A stretch of 64,000 nt of DNA from Triglochin maritima (lineage: Eukaryota > Streptophyta > Magnoliopsida > Alismatales > Juncaginaceae). The position numbers and the translations under genes were made by a program. Shown piece by piece: positions 48,441 to 60,224 of this stretch; positions within the stretch are counted from its first letter, which is position 1; every line of letters begins with the position of its first letter. The notes below the pieces were generated by a model. It saw only the letters and a list, made by a program, of their open reading frames with translations. It was not told the origin of the DNA and did no database searches. The stretch spans positions 39,322,201 through 39,386,200 of the forward strand of contig OY821774.1 in assembly GCA_963682175.1 (NCBI GenBank), written 5' to 3'.

Positions 48441-49443
48441 CGATCGAAATGACACAGGAAATTTTGGTTTAGGTTTAGTGAATTCCGGTCTATGTTTGGG
48501 TGATTTATTGAAGTCCAAATGATTTGAGATTTTTTGTGTGACTTCTATAATGAACCTAGTGTGTGTTTAAGTAGCTTTTTAACTCTTGTATGCTCAAGTA
48601 CACATAGTTCCTACGACTCAAAATAAATTAAGATTACATGTCTTCAAATGAGTTTTGATTACATGTCTTGACTTGAATCATTTTCCTCTTGAGTATTGAT
48701 CATATGTAGATGTTAGCACAAAACAATGTATATTCTATGCAATATGTGTGCTACACTACTTTGATTATAATTAAGATTAAGTTGATTAAATCATCAAAGC
48801 ATAAATTAAGGCAAAAAAGCCAACAGTTATGAACAACCAATCATCGCTTCGGTTGGGATTTAATAGTAGTAGTAATTAAGATTTGTGTTTGGATGATGGG
48901 TTTTGGGTTGTGATGATATGTTAATGGTCGGGGTGTAACTGTTGATATTCTTTAATTTAATGTTGAATTAAATTTTGGTGTGGTTCATAATTCGATTACA
49001 AATTGATATTTTGTGATATCCTAACCCTAATTAAGGGTGCTAATGGGGGGTTTGCACGGAAATTGATGGTGGAGTAGTGGAGGTTTAGTGATGTGACATG
49101 GAGAGGACGGGAGGTAGGGTGGTGAGGGCTAGAGGCATGGGCTGCATGCCTTGGTAGGAGGGGTTTTTGGTTTTATAAACCAACTCATGTATCCCTCCAC
49201 TCTTCTTCTTCCTCTCTCTTCCTTTCACTCATCACCTCTCTCATTTCCCTCTTTTATCTGGTGAAGCAGCAGCTACAACGTGCGAGGAGGATGACAGAAT
49301 CGTGACCTTGAGGCGTGAGGTGCATGGAATCTGACGCGAGGAGGAGGACGTGTGAGGGGTTGCCGTTGGAGGCGACGTTCGTGCTTTTGTCCGAAGGAGG
49401 TTGCGAGCGAGCTCCGACGACCTCAGGTGAAAGGTATGCCATG

Positions 49444-51632
49444 TGTAGGATTTTGTGTCCCTATGTATGTGTATATTTTAAAAAAATTAATACAGACATA
49501 CATGTTCCATTTCATATTTTCATTAATTTTACGTACATGTATATGTTTATTCTAATATCATGCATTCCTACACATATTAAAATAAACAAAAGAGAGATGA
49601 TCATACCTAAAGGTTCTCTAAAACCTTTCAGAATATCCGGTGTTTCGTTGCTCATCGAATTGCCCGCCGATTCGCCTCCAAGTGTTCACCAAACTCTAAA
49701 CAAGATTAGAGGGAAATGAGCTAGTCAATCAATCTATAATTAAGCTTAGAATCTAGCTAATAACCCATCTTTAAGCTCCTGAGATTTCTATCTCCAAAAC
49801 TTAAAACTATTAAGAGATTTTCGTGGTGATTAAGGAAGGGATTAGAGAGAGAGAATTATATTGCATGTAATTAAACAAGTAGGATAAGGTGTCCTTTTAT
49901 AGGCGCCCAAAACATTCATATCAAGAACTATTCTCTAGTCATGATCTCTTGCCTTTTCTCTCCTAAAATTAATCCCAAATTGCCACATAAGCATCCTAAA
50001 AATCGTTTGATCAAATCAGGAATTAATCCAACCCATGATCTAATTATTCTCTTAATAATTCAAGCAAAAACTGTGTTGTTCGGTTAACCAAGAATTCTTC
50101 TCAGTCAACCGAACCATTCGGTTTTAACACACGTTTGGATGAACGTGAGCTAGACGGTTGACCGAATATACATGAGAAAAAATCCTTGGAAAAATTTGGA
50201 CGATCCGCGTCTCGCTCCGGTCGACCGTTGTTGACCCACCAAAATTTCTCCTGGCGAATTTCTTCGGACAACTGTGTCACGTTCGATCTACCGAAAATAT
50301 TCTAAGATAGCTCCTGGATATTTTATCTCAGTTGACCGTTCAAGCCCGATTGACTGATCCCAAGTGTCTAGGCACTCCAGACAATTTCGGTCAACCAAAT
50401 GCGTTATCCATTCCCTGTTTGGTTGACCGTTCCGAAGACACCTCGGTGGACCAACCCCCTACGGTTTACGGTGCTGACCCCTATTTTGCCTTTGTCAAAT
50501 TTTGGATTTTATCCAACAAAATTTGATCTTTTGGGGGTTTTAGCAAATTCATATCTTATATAATATATTATCCTATGTAATATTAAATTAATACACCCCA
50601 TAATATACACACCTTATATGAATTTATCTATGATTCTAATTATGTCAATTCTCATGACATATTGATTTTATTGATTCACCACATGTGTCCATTTTCACAT
50701 GAAACCTGACACATCTTATGAACTCAAAATCAAGCTTCTTGTTTCCCAGTTTTGTGGTGTGACCTATAGAGGATCTAAGCTAAATTGTCAGCAATATTAG
50801 ACACTTAATATGTCAAACTATAAATGGTATCTAGCTACACATTATAGTTACCCAATTATCATAGATGTCTCTGTTCCACTCGAACTAAACACGATACATT
50901 TAGTGATGTAAGTGCATCACTTGTGTCCATCCCTTGCCTCATGATATTAAGAATATATAAAAAGTAGAAATGTGTCACCTTGTATTATATTCATTTCTTG
51001 ATCTCTTTAAGCTAATTATAACTATGTAACTTAACTCAAGTTACATTGTGCACATTATAATTTTTCTTTATCAAGGGGCTGACTAATATCATCACTCAAT
51101 TAAGAGGGGCAATGATAATCATTTGACTAGCTATCTTTTCCAGCACAAGTCATATTCAACCAACTATTGTCTTTATCACTATACTCATTGATAACTTTTG
51201 ACAATAATCAAATTAAACACTTCTTGAGTGAAAAAATAAGTGTCATATCTTAGGATCCAAGACACAGTAAAATATTAATGACACGAAACACAATTCCATA
51301 ATGTTTTACTTATTAGGTTTATTCAATATATAAAAGTAACAAATTTCATGTTTCATATACTCGTGTCGTCAATTATTTGTAGAGCTACAATAATCGACGA
51401 CCAACACGACAATCTTATCTCGGTAATTAATGTTCCATGTCAATTACCATGATTGTGAATAACTTTTGATTTATATAAACCATTATCTTATAGAGCTCTA
51501 CGGTTAAGGACCGAGTGCATCTTCCATAACACTTCCAAAAGACGAATACCATAATCAAGGAACAAAATGTTTGCACATCCAATTCATAATAATTGACATA
51601 TAAAAGTAAAACTTTAGAACACATTCCTTTCA
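49444..51632 (-). mobile_element. Solo LTR, family A, inside B' LTR
   Basis: 2,189 bp in reverse orientation, from TGTAGGATTTTGTG (complement of the CCTACA end) to CACATTCCTTTCA (complement of TGAAAGGAATGTG). Flanks CCATG and CCAAT agree at 3 of 5 positions only, so the duplication has decayed. Palindromic sites at about 50080-50470; altered TATA at 49893-49901. Confidence 0.85.
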
Positions 51633-51762
51633 CCAATGACTTTGCAGTAGAGGTTACTCACACAAGTGTGTGTGAGGTTTTTAGTACGTCGCCGAAGGTC
51701 AGAGACCTCGTCGACGACGAGGGCAACATGTGGTACTTGGAAAGGCCAAGTAGTTGTCGGCT

Positions 51763-52310
51763 GACGGTCGACCAGTGTATGTTTGCAGTCGACCGGTCTT
51801 AGTGTAATTCTCTAAATTTACACAGTACCGGTCGAACGATGTCTTACGGTGGTCGACCGGTTGAGCATATTTTTGTTGGGTTGGAGAAGTTTGATAATTT
51901 CGGTCGAACGGAGCCCCCGAGCCGTTCGACTATTGCCTTGTCTTTTGGGTTGGACCGAGCGTTGACCTTCCAAACGGTCGACCGCTCGTGATTTTTGTCC
52001 GATTGGTAACTTAAGTTCACTTATTGATGTTGCTTCGACCAATTAGATGTTGGTTCGACCGATTGTGACTTGATGATTGTAGGAGAGACCCTGATATTTT
52101 TGGTCAAACGTTGCCCCTGAGCCATTCGACGTTGCCTTGCTTTTGACTTAGTCTTAGTCTAATTTTGACCATGTAACGGTCGACTGATTTCTACCTTTTG
52201 TTTGACCGTTGGGGCTTAAGTAGTGAGCCCAGAGTTCGACCGTTGCAGACAATTGTTCAACCAGTTCCTTACAGAACGATCGACCGGTTTGCCTCTTTCA
52301 GTCGACCGTT
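51763..52310. repeat. CGGTCGACCG palindrome cluster in B' LTR (49012 copy)
   Basis: About 17 sites, for example CTGACGGTCGACCAG, GTCGACCGGTC, AACGGTCGACCGCTC, AACGATCGACCGGTT, with ACTTAAGT at 52009-52016. It ends about 140 bp upstream of the TATA box on the plus strand. Confidence 0.83.
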
Positions 52311-52448
52311 TGGGCCCAATACTGAAGCCTTGTCCTTGTGGAGTGCCAACTCTATCCACGGAAGCCCATGTCCTCGCCTAATGCGTGAGCCAGGAGGTGA
52401 CGGTGGGTACGTTGATCGTGCTTGTCCAGGGACCGCCGAGTGGTAGAG

Positions 52449-52457
52449 TATAAATAG
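52449..52457 (+). promoter_or_regulatory. TATA box of family B' LTR
   Basis: TATAAATAG within GTAGAGTATAAATAGCCAGG, in the sense direction predicted from the PBS-linked B LTR at 37320. Confidence 0.65.
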
Positions 52458-53240
52458 CCAGGTGAGGATTCCTTCCCGCGACCTAAATCGTGGTGCAGAG
52501 GACCGCATGACCTAGATGGAGGCGGTGATTGTCCGACGATGTATTCTGGCTGGTAGCTTGGTTGTGGCACAACCATGTGAGATGGACCGACCTGAGCGAT
52601 GACTCCGTCGGTGAGGTGTTGACCTTGAGATACAACTGATTCTATTGACGCTGACTTGCGGACGCCCCGCACTGAACCCCATGATTAGTGTAGTCGTGTG
52701 TGAGGTGTGTTGTGTACTTTCCGTAAGACCGTATGTGCCTGTGGTAGTTCCCTACGGGTGACCTGATGATGGATTGTGGGACTGATGTCCGTATTTACCC
52801 TTGGAGTGAATGTTTATTGCATTATATCATGTCATGTGACACTAGTATGATAGTATTGTTTCATTGTACTTTAGCATGCTTATAAATGAGCTTGGTATAC
52901 GGGGTTTCCTTATGGAAACTCAGGCATTGTTATATAATTTGCATTTCAGGACTGCAGTAGGTTTTGACGGGTGGCGACCGAGGACGATGGCACTTTGGGA
53001 TTAAATCCTCTTCTCGTACTCTGATGTAGTCATACCTTGTACTCTGATATAATTTGCATTTCAAGACTGCTTGTATTTACTATTTCTTGTACTATGATGT
53101 AGTCATACCTTTTGACGACTCTGATGCAATATGGTAGACCTCTTGGTTATATTATGAGTAACGTACCCGCTTTTTGGGGTCTTAATCTTGTGATGATTGT
53201 GTTGTAAATTTTAAATTTTTTGTTGTCTTGGGACGTTACA

Positions 53241-53739
53241 TATTCCATGAATGATGATTTCTTGTCATTGTTGGGTTTGGCTTGGTGGAAGTTATGATCT
53301 TTGAATTGGTTTGATCTGGTTTACCAAAATTAACAAATTAATTCATTTATTACGACTTAGTATATAGTTAGGAAGAAAAGTTGAGACAATGAGATTGGCT
53401 TGTCAATTGTATCCATTGTGATATAATTATCATTTACCACTTCATTATTACTCAAAGGATATTTACAAAATAAACTCCTTTCTTATCCAATCTTGGGAGC
53501 ATATAAGAGTTTCAACAGTACGTGGATGCATTGAGCATCTTGAATTGATCAAGTACACGGCCGTTGGTGCTAAAAGTTGATTCTGATACAACAGTAGAAA
53601 CCAGAATAGCGAAAAAATCACGAGCCATACGACCAACTAAAGGGTACTTAGCGGCATTCATGCTCCACCATACTAGGATGTCAAATCTATAGGATATTGT
53701 ATGGCCTAATCAACTTCTTAATCTCTACTTAATTTGATA
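53241..53739 (-). pseudogene. hAT transposase C-terminal dimerisation domain
   Basis: Minus strand from about 53690: FDILVWWSMNAAKYPLVGRM, ARDFFAILVSTVVSESTFS, NGRVLDQFK, then a frame break and QDWIRK before a stop near 53470. This is the hAT C-terminal (Dimer_Tnp_hAT) domain that holds transposase subunits together. It is the 3' end of the gene whose 5' part lies at 62618-64000, split by the family E LTR. The 3' flank (53325-53470) matches 42010-42175. Confidence 0.87.
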
Positions 53740-54024
53740 TGATTCAGCAGAAACAATGATTAAAAAACCGGTATAGAAAAAGCAAGCAAACCACAAGAAG
53801 ACTTGCCGATTTTTATGGAGGTTTGCCACCCCACCCGAATCCTAGTCCTCTATTGCAAGCTTCGCTTGATCCCACGAGCTACATTCATGTCTTCACTGTC
53901 CTCTCCCCGTTCCAGGCCGGGAGATAATACCTTTACAAAGAAAACTCACGAACACCCTCGTTCAGCTTGATTTCTTCCTCTGACAACCCGAGATGGATGA
54001 TCACCGTTACGGGCCGAGATCAAG
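53740..54024 (-). mobile_element. Family E LTR, left part
   Basis: Aligns with the start of the E LTR at 47490 (AGCAAGCAAACCACA, GGCCGGGAGATAATACCTTTACAA). It is cut at 54024 by the family D element and continues at 61453. The left boundary is approximate. Confidence 0.65.
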
Positions 54025-54613
54025 TGATGAGAATTAAATTTATACCGCAAGTGCACGGCATCTATGAAGACGTGGCAAATACGGGTCGAACACAAGGAGG
54101 GAGAGATTCTGTTTTTAGTGTGATTTCGATTGGAGAAAAGAAGGAGAGAAGAAATAATTGGGTTTTGAGATTTTTGGATTTTAATTATCTAAAGCAAGAA
54201 ACAAAAACAATTAAAACTAAAACAAGAACAAAGAAGTGAATTCCGTCGGGTGGAGGTTTAGATTTAAGGTTTAGATTAGAGAATTCAGAAACTTATAATA
54301 AATCATATTAGTTATGAAGCATTACATGATAAATGATTTAACATAAACTCAAGTAATCAAAACATACTAACACGAAATTAAAATAATAACATTCATTCAT
54401 CTTCTCTTCACCCTAATCCGTCACCTCCACCCTTTGGAAGGAGTTAGAAACTCATAGAGGGAGGAAGAAGGGGTCCTTGAGACATTACAAAAGAAAACTA
54501 AAAGTAAGAAATAAAAGACAGAATTTTATTAATGAAAAGAAGATTACAAAACTAAGATTAAGAATAAAAACTAACACCAAAGACTAAGGACCCTTCTAAC
54601 ATCGTTCTCGGGT

Positions 54614-54622
54614 CTATTTATA
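54614..54622 (-). promoter_or_regulatory. TATA box of family D LTR
   Basis: CTATTTATA on the plus strand, TATAAATAG in sense. The active copy in the 5' LTR is at 60814-60822. Confidence 0.65.
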
Positions 54623-54711
54623 GTTGCTACAAGGGATCTAGGTATAATATTGGAAAATACACGTGTCCAGACACGACTGGACGAAATTTGAGCACACAGA
54701 TCGATGCTTGG

Positions 54712-54760
54712 GCGGCGGAAACGCCGCATATTGTATGTGTGGTGCGGCGGAAACGCCGCA
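54712..54760. promoter_or_regulatory. Inverted-repeat pair in family D U3
   Basis: GCGGCGGAAACGCCGC (54712-54727) and TGCGGCGGAAACGCCGCA (54743-54760). Each has 6-7 bp arms around GAAA. They lie about 90-140 bp upstream of the TATA box on the sense strand and are repeated in the 5' LTR at 60912-60960. Confidence 0.8.
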
Positions 54761-55252
54761 CAATCTGGCCTGATTTTGTCCGGATTTTGGTTGAATGTTT
54801 ATGGTATGATTTGATCCTTCGTTGCGCGTCTGGATTGATTCTTTCCATTCTTTTGAACTTCGGATTAATTCCTTCACATATTTGGAGATATACATTGATT
54901 TTTCTATATATTTTCTCCAAGAGAATAAAAGCTACTCGTGATTTGCAATTAGGTCCTTGACTTTTTGCAGTTAAGTCCCCGGTTACTTTTGTGCTTATGT
55001 CCTTGTTCTTTTTGCAATTAGGACTTGAATGCTTTTATGCTTGGATACATTTCCATTTGTAACCCGATAAACTTGAACTTGGTCTTTATGATAGAAATGA
55101 ATCTTTTGCACGCGTTTATGCTCGGGATGTGGGTAAATTGCATTCAGGTCCCTGTATTCTGTAAATAAGACTAAACACATACCTTAGTAGCATTTATTGA
55201 TGTAAAAGTAATCTAAATGAAAGACATATGATGCAATGTATGCAATGCATCA

Positions 55253-56339
55253 AATACCCCCACACCTAGATTTTGCTAGTCCCTAGCAAAACAGAAGATA
55301 CGAAAAATAAAAACAGGGAAATCCTAACTCACTTTCGTAGGAATCACGGTTGCACTTAGCATGTGCAACAAGCCTTTAAACCTCCTTGTTGCCAAGGGGG
55401 AGGAGTGTTGTCTCCTGAGGGTTTTCAGCGGATATACCCACAAAATCCTGAATCAACATTTCATTAATAGTTCTCAATGTCCCTACCTCAACCATATACA
55501 TCTCACTGAGAATTCTTGCATGCGCATTATATAAATCTAACTCATTAAAAATATGACTTGGTCTTTATTCCGCCAACATTCACACCACTAACCCTTCTAC
55601 ACATGTTTATCACTTGAATTATTTTGCACGCCTCCTCTGGTGGTGAAGTATCATTCGGATCAACCATGACATGGATCATTCTTTTAGCTTTGGGCCTTGA
55701 GTATTTTTTTTTTCTTTTCTTCCGTGATTCAACACATTTGCTTTTTGACACTTTTACCCTTTTTGCATTCGTGTAACGAGTTTGGTCGATAATACCGAGC
55801 TGGTAGACTCAAGTTACCGGGTTTCAAGATACCCCTACGGACCAGTGACTCAAAGGCTTGGGCTTTTGTAATCATTTTGCAAAATGTGTTTTCTTCACTT
55901 TATTCCTTTATTTTTTTTTCCTCAAGGCTTAATTTCTATTAGAAGTCCACACTTCCCGGTATATTTTCCTCAACCTCTGCTTTTTATCAACCACTTCAAA
56001 GATTTGATTCATCCAATTTAAGTGCATACATGTCTTAAAGGGCAATGGGTTATTTCTTTGGAACTTAGATTTATGTCACAATTTCTACAAGCAGAACTAT
56101 ATAATAAGGAACAAAAACTCAATGCAATTTGTACACGGGTTTTAGCAGTTCAATCTTAAGCTATGTCATGAAACATTAATATATATATTTTTTTAAATAA
56201 AAGACAGAATATATAGATAAATATATACATAAACACCCCCCACACCTAAATCATGCATTGTCCTCAATGTATGCAAATATAAAGCAAATGCACTTATTAC
56301 CTTGATGAACTGCGGTGGACGGATGGAATTTGCTCAAAG
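55253..56339 (-). other. Family D 3' non-coding region with hairpin block
   Basis: Starts with the polypurine tract (GGTGTGGGGGTATT in sense, 55253-55266), then a perfect hairpin TTTTGCTAG/CTAGCAAAA (55271-55291), then the block 55320-55450 conserved with family C, with hairpins at 55349-55369 and 55382-55399. No coding frame is supported. Confidence 0.8.
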
Positions 56340-58908
56340 TCAACCATAGTCAGAACTGGATTGAATGTCACCATATTGGTGCATGTGTCCAGTTGAATTG
56401 TTCCTCATGTTGCAATGAGCATCCTGAGTTACAGGTTCCACACCCCTCACATAAATAGGTTCTCTTATTCGCTCGAGTGATGGTGGGTGTGTAGATGAAT
56501 TCCTCCCCTTTTTCTTACTTCCTTTTTGATTTTGTGACGATTCAGAAATATTATAGGTACGCGATTTCATCACAACATCACTTTGATTGCATGTTATTTC
56601 TGGCTCACTATCAATATGAAAGATATTAAATTCAGCTTTTAAGTTCCCAAAAGATAATTGCATGAGCCCATTTCGACAGTTTATCAATGCTTCAGAAGTG
56701 GCCAAAAAGGGTCTGCCTAGAATTACAGGGATCTGTCGATTAGGATTTACAACAGGTGCGGTATCTAGTACGACAAAATCCACTGGGTAAATGAAGTCAC
56801 CAACCTTGATCAAAACATCCTCGACTATACCTCTTGGTTTCTTAATAGAACAATCAGCAAATTGAAGGGTTGTCTTAGAGGGTTTTAGTGGACCAAGGTT
56901 CATTTGCTCATAGACAGAGTACGGGAGTAGGTTAACACTAGCACCAAGGTCTAGAAGGGCTCTGTTGATAAAAGTATCTCCTATTGCACAAGAAATTGTG
57001 GGACATCCAGGATCCTTATATTTTATAGGAGATGTGTTGGACAAAATAGAACTTATGTTTGCAGTTAAGAATGCCTTCTTTGGTACGTTTGTTTTTCTCT
57101 TTTTAGTGCACAAATCTTTTAAGAATTTAGCATAAGCAGGTATTTGTTGAATCATGTCTAAGAGTGGAATGTTCACCTTAACTTGCTTAAATACTTCCAA
57201 GATTTTCTCTATTTGTGCACTTGAGTTCTTTTTGAGTCTATTGGGAAATGGGGCTTTAGGGACATAGACTCGCTCATGTTCAGGTTGAGCTATGGGTTCA
57301 GGTTGAGTAGGTGGGTTGGGCGTTTCAGATTGGACGTCAGGTTCAATGGTCAGGTCATATGTGGGTGCTTGATGGCTAGATTGATTGGACACTCTAGGAT
57401 TTACCACATTGTTATCAACTTGTCTTCCGGACCGTAATGATACTACAGCATTTATTTGTTGGAACGGTCCTTCTTCATTAACCAATTGAACCGGTCTAGG
57501 GTTGTTATTTCCTGAAGGTGGTTGATAGGATTGATATGAATTATTAAATCTAGGGTTCACCTCAGGTTGACTTGGAAACCGACCCTTTTCTCTTTCACCA
57601 ACTATTTGTGCTAGTAAGCTGACTTGTGTCTCTAGCCTTTGGAAGGTCTGGTTGGTTGTTTGTATAAAAGTTTTCATCAAATTTTCCAAGCTTGTCAACC
57701 TAACCTCATGATCGTTATTGTTATTAAACCCAGACGATGTATTATTTTGGTTATACGGGTTTGGTTGTTGTCTAGGAGGTTGACCATGTTGGTTTGATGA
57801 GAAATTGGAATTATTACGCCAACCCGAATTATAGGTTGATGCGTATGGGTCATTTCTAGCATGGTTATACATGGCATTAACTTGGTCCCATTCCGCACAA
57901 TCCTCCTTTACATGACCAGTCTTACCACATCTAGAGCACGGGATAGTCGAGGCTTGATTCACTGGGTTTTGGGTTTGTAGCTCTAAACTTTCCATTCTGC
58001 GCATAAGGGTAGCTAGTTTTGCTTCAGCCGCTATGTTGGCATCTACAGCTAAGACACCTGGTTTGGGTTGACTTGCTATTCTAGATCCAATACTCGGGTT
58101 AAGCGGTGTTCTAGCATTGTCCCATTGCATACTGTTTTCAGCTAATTCCTCAAGGAAAGTCCAGGCATCATTTCATTTTTCGACATAAAGTTCCCTTGGC
58201 TTACGGATTCTACCATAACCCTAGATGTGGGTGTCAATCCCTCATAAATAATTTGACATAATTGCCATCTCGGAATTCCATGATGAGGGCATTGGGTCAG
58301 AACACTTTTGAATCTTTCTAGATAGGAATAGAACGGCTCGCTCTCAGACTGAACGAATGCAACAATTTCATTCCTAATCCTCATAGTCTTATGGTTGGGG
58401 AAATATTTTTTTAGGAATACTTGAACAAACTCAGCCCAACTTCTAATGGATCTTTCGGCTAGACTATATAGTCATTTCTTAGCGTCGTCCTTTAATGCAA
58501 GAGGTACAAATTTCAGACGCACTGCCTCTTCAGGGATATGCTGGTATTGCATAAGAGAGCAGATTTCCTCAAATTCTCTAAGGAAGAGATATGGGTCTTC
58601 CCTAGAGGTGAACTTAGGCAACATACTCATGTATTGTGCCTTAAGTTCGAAGTCGCGACCCGGGATGTGGGCATAACGATGCACGATGGTTGAGCAGTCA
58701 TCGCTGGATAGCATCGATCCCTCAGAGTTATAGGTTGTGCAACAGGCGGGTCCACTACGTTCTCACCCATTGGATCCGGGTGAGGTGGTACAACAGGTGG
58801 ATTGGGGCTAAGTTCCAGACTGGAATCTAGATGAACTCGTGAGAGTCGATTACTTAAGTCCCGAATCCAAATCTGAGTGCACCGGGTTGAATCAATTTTT
58901 GAATTCAA
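56340..58908 (-). pseudogene. Family D gag-protease
   Basis: Minus strand. The gag core is split over three frames: TLRDRCYPAMTAQPSC (to about 58690), ELKAQYMSMLPKFTSREDPYLF through LKDDAKK (58714-58472), and RIRNEIVAFVQSESEPFYSY to ENSMQWDN. Lesions are a frameshift near 58640-58690, a TGG-to-TGA stop at 58469-58471 (KK*LYSL) and a frameshift near 58165. The downstream 596-residue frame (58130-56340) is open: CCHC knuckle CSRCGKTGHVKEDC (residues 65-78), Asn/Gln-rich spacer, YVPKAPFPNRLKK (289-301), protease ALLDLGASVNLLPYSVY (391-407, Asp394) and ILGRPFLA (470-477), then a charged tail. The protein would form capsids and process them. No pol follows. Confidence 0.9.
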
Positions 58909-60201
58909 ATTCGAAATTTAAATTCCAAATTTAATTTCAAGAATTAATTAAATTTTTTTTATATATTTTCGTTTTTTTTATTTTATTTTTTTTCAAAAGG
59001 GAAACAAACAATAGAATGGGGAAAGATGAGAAAGGAATCCTAATATAGAGAATTTAGGTGAGAAGAGAAAGAAGACTCAGATGAGAAGGGAAACCTAACT
59101 CTAAAGATAGAAAGAGGGTTGGTCAGAAAATTCCTAAGAAAGCACGGTTCAAACAATCCTAGACCTAGTGTCGCTTAGATCTAGACGACTCCTAACTGGT
59201 TGAGTCGAATTGATTCGCTTGATTCACCTCCCTCACTAATCAAACCAACTTGGTCAGGCCGTGTATAGCTAGTGGGGGCACTTCCGACAGAGTCGGTGCC
59301 AATTAGACAACCACTTCGCTTGGAAGACTTACGTCAACACAAAAACACTTTCTAGACACCAAATTAAATTCAATCGGCTTCAGGTCATAGCAAGTCAAAC
59401 TAATTCTTCTCCTTAAATGAGTCAGAGTCCTTAGGGGTCAATGTCTAATTGATTTTAATTTAAGGCTTGGGTGACACTTTAGGATTGTGATTTGTGGGTC
59501 ACGGAAAGGTGATGAAATCCCCACCGTATCTTTGCCTACGGAGTTGCCCTTAAGATAGTTTAACTTAGATCTAGCAAAGATAGTCAAACAATGGTCTTTA
59601 GTGGGGGGCAATTGCAAGGTTGTATGCAGACTAAATTATATGCTTAAATGCAATCGTTAAAACGCGATACGTACCTTGCCTCCAACACTCTTCAACAATA
59701 AAAATAATTTGCAAGAATTTAGCAAGAATAATGCAAACAAAACATTATATGATGCATGCACTAAGTTCTTCTAGTTTTGCCAATTTTTAGGTCAGAGTTG
59801 AATTATTGCAATTTATGGAATTTTGCCCTACACATGCAATTCTATGAACGGGAAATTTTCTGAAACTAGAAATTACGAGGAAAAAGGCAACAAAGGTTAC
59901 CTACGCAATGCTCAGTCGGGTTCGCCGCCCGCTCTCGATATTTCAGTAGCTCCACGCGTCCACCCAGAGATGATGCGCGTCCCAGAAAAGTTTGAAGCCC
60001 AGAAGCTCCAAGTGTGCGGCGGATTCGCCGCAAGTTCTTCCTTAGGTGCGGCGATTTCGCCGCTCGTTTAGCTCAAATGGTGCTCGGATTTCGCCGCACA
60101 CTCTGTTGTCTCCTGAAACACAAATCCAAATACTTAGATCGCGCACAAGATAAACAGGATAAAATCGAAATCAACAAAATAAAACAAAATCTGCGTCGCC
60201 T
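58909..60201 (-). other. Leader of family D element
   Basis: Non-coding. Contains inverted repeats at 60015-60032 and 60048-60063, donor-like GTAG/GTAACC near 59898 and GGCAAG/GTACGTAT near 59674 (sense), and a conserved GATGAAATCCCCACC near 59512 shared with C leaders. Confidence 0.7.
60015..60063. promoter_or_regulatory. Inverted-repeat pair in family D leader
   Basis: TGCGGCGGATTCGCCGCA (60015-60032) and GCGGCGATTTCGCCGC (60048-60063), with a third degenerate copy near 60084-60098. They lie about 140-190 bp downstream of the primer site and share arms with the U3 pair. Confidence 0.82.
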
Positions 60202-60218
60202 CCCCGGCAACGGCGCCA
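60202..60218 (-). other. Primer binding site, tRNA-Asp, perfect
   Basis: CCCCGGCAACGGCGCCA on the plus strand equals the 3' end of plant tRNA-Asp(GTC). 6 bp separate it from the 5' LTR. Confidence 0.9.
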
Positions 60219-60224
60219 AAAACT

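Larger units (their letters stand above)
47490..48825 (-). mobile_element. Family E LTR, probably solo
   Basis: Reads TGTTGGCTTTTTTGCC from 48825 on the minus strand and aligns along its length with the sequence flanking the D element (53740-54024 and 61453-62617). The left end near 47490 (TGCGCAGCGGAAT) is approximate and no target duplication was found. Sense-strand TATA at 47889-47897, palindrome cluster at 47995-48440. No internal domains nearby, so superfamily is open; the overall look is copia-like. Confidence 0.65.
49012..53240 (+). mobile_element. Family B' solo LTR interrupted by a family A solo LTR
   Basis: Sense strand plus. Starts TGTGATATCCTAACCC and ends TTGTTGTCTTGGGACGTTACA at 53240. 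Flanks TATTT (49007-49011) and TATTC (53241-53245) form a 5-bp duplication with one change. Net length about 2,040 bp without the inserted A LTR. TATA box at 52449-52457, palindrome cluster at 51763-52310. Related to 39652-41780. Confidence 0.85.
54025..55252 (-). repeat. 3' LTR of family D element
   Basis: 1,228 bp, from TGATGAGAATTAAATT to GCAATGCATCA. Differs from the 5' LTR at 54060, 54074, 54860 and 54983. Sense TATA box at 54614-54622; inverted-repeat pair at 54712-54760. Confidence 0.95.

Noticed and set aside
49315..49719. 134-residue plus-strand frame with Arg-rich start
   Set aside because: It spans the junction of a B' LTR and a solo A LTR, so it is a chance frame created by the insertion.
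54627..55180. Open frames duplicated at 60827-61380
   Set aside because: They are LTR sequence of the D element. Identity between the copies is due to LTR duplication, not to coding constraint.
60202..60218. Match to tRNA-Asp sequence
   Set aside because: Only the 3' end of the tRNA is matched; it is a reverse-transcription primer site, not a tRNA gene. The same holds for 6179, 11478, 14632, 31825 and for tRNA-Met at 37305.
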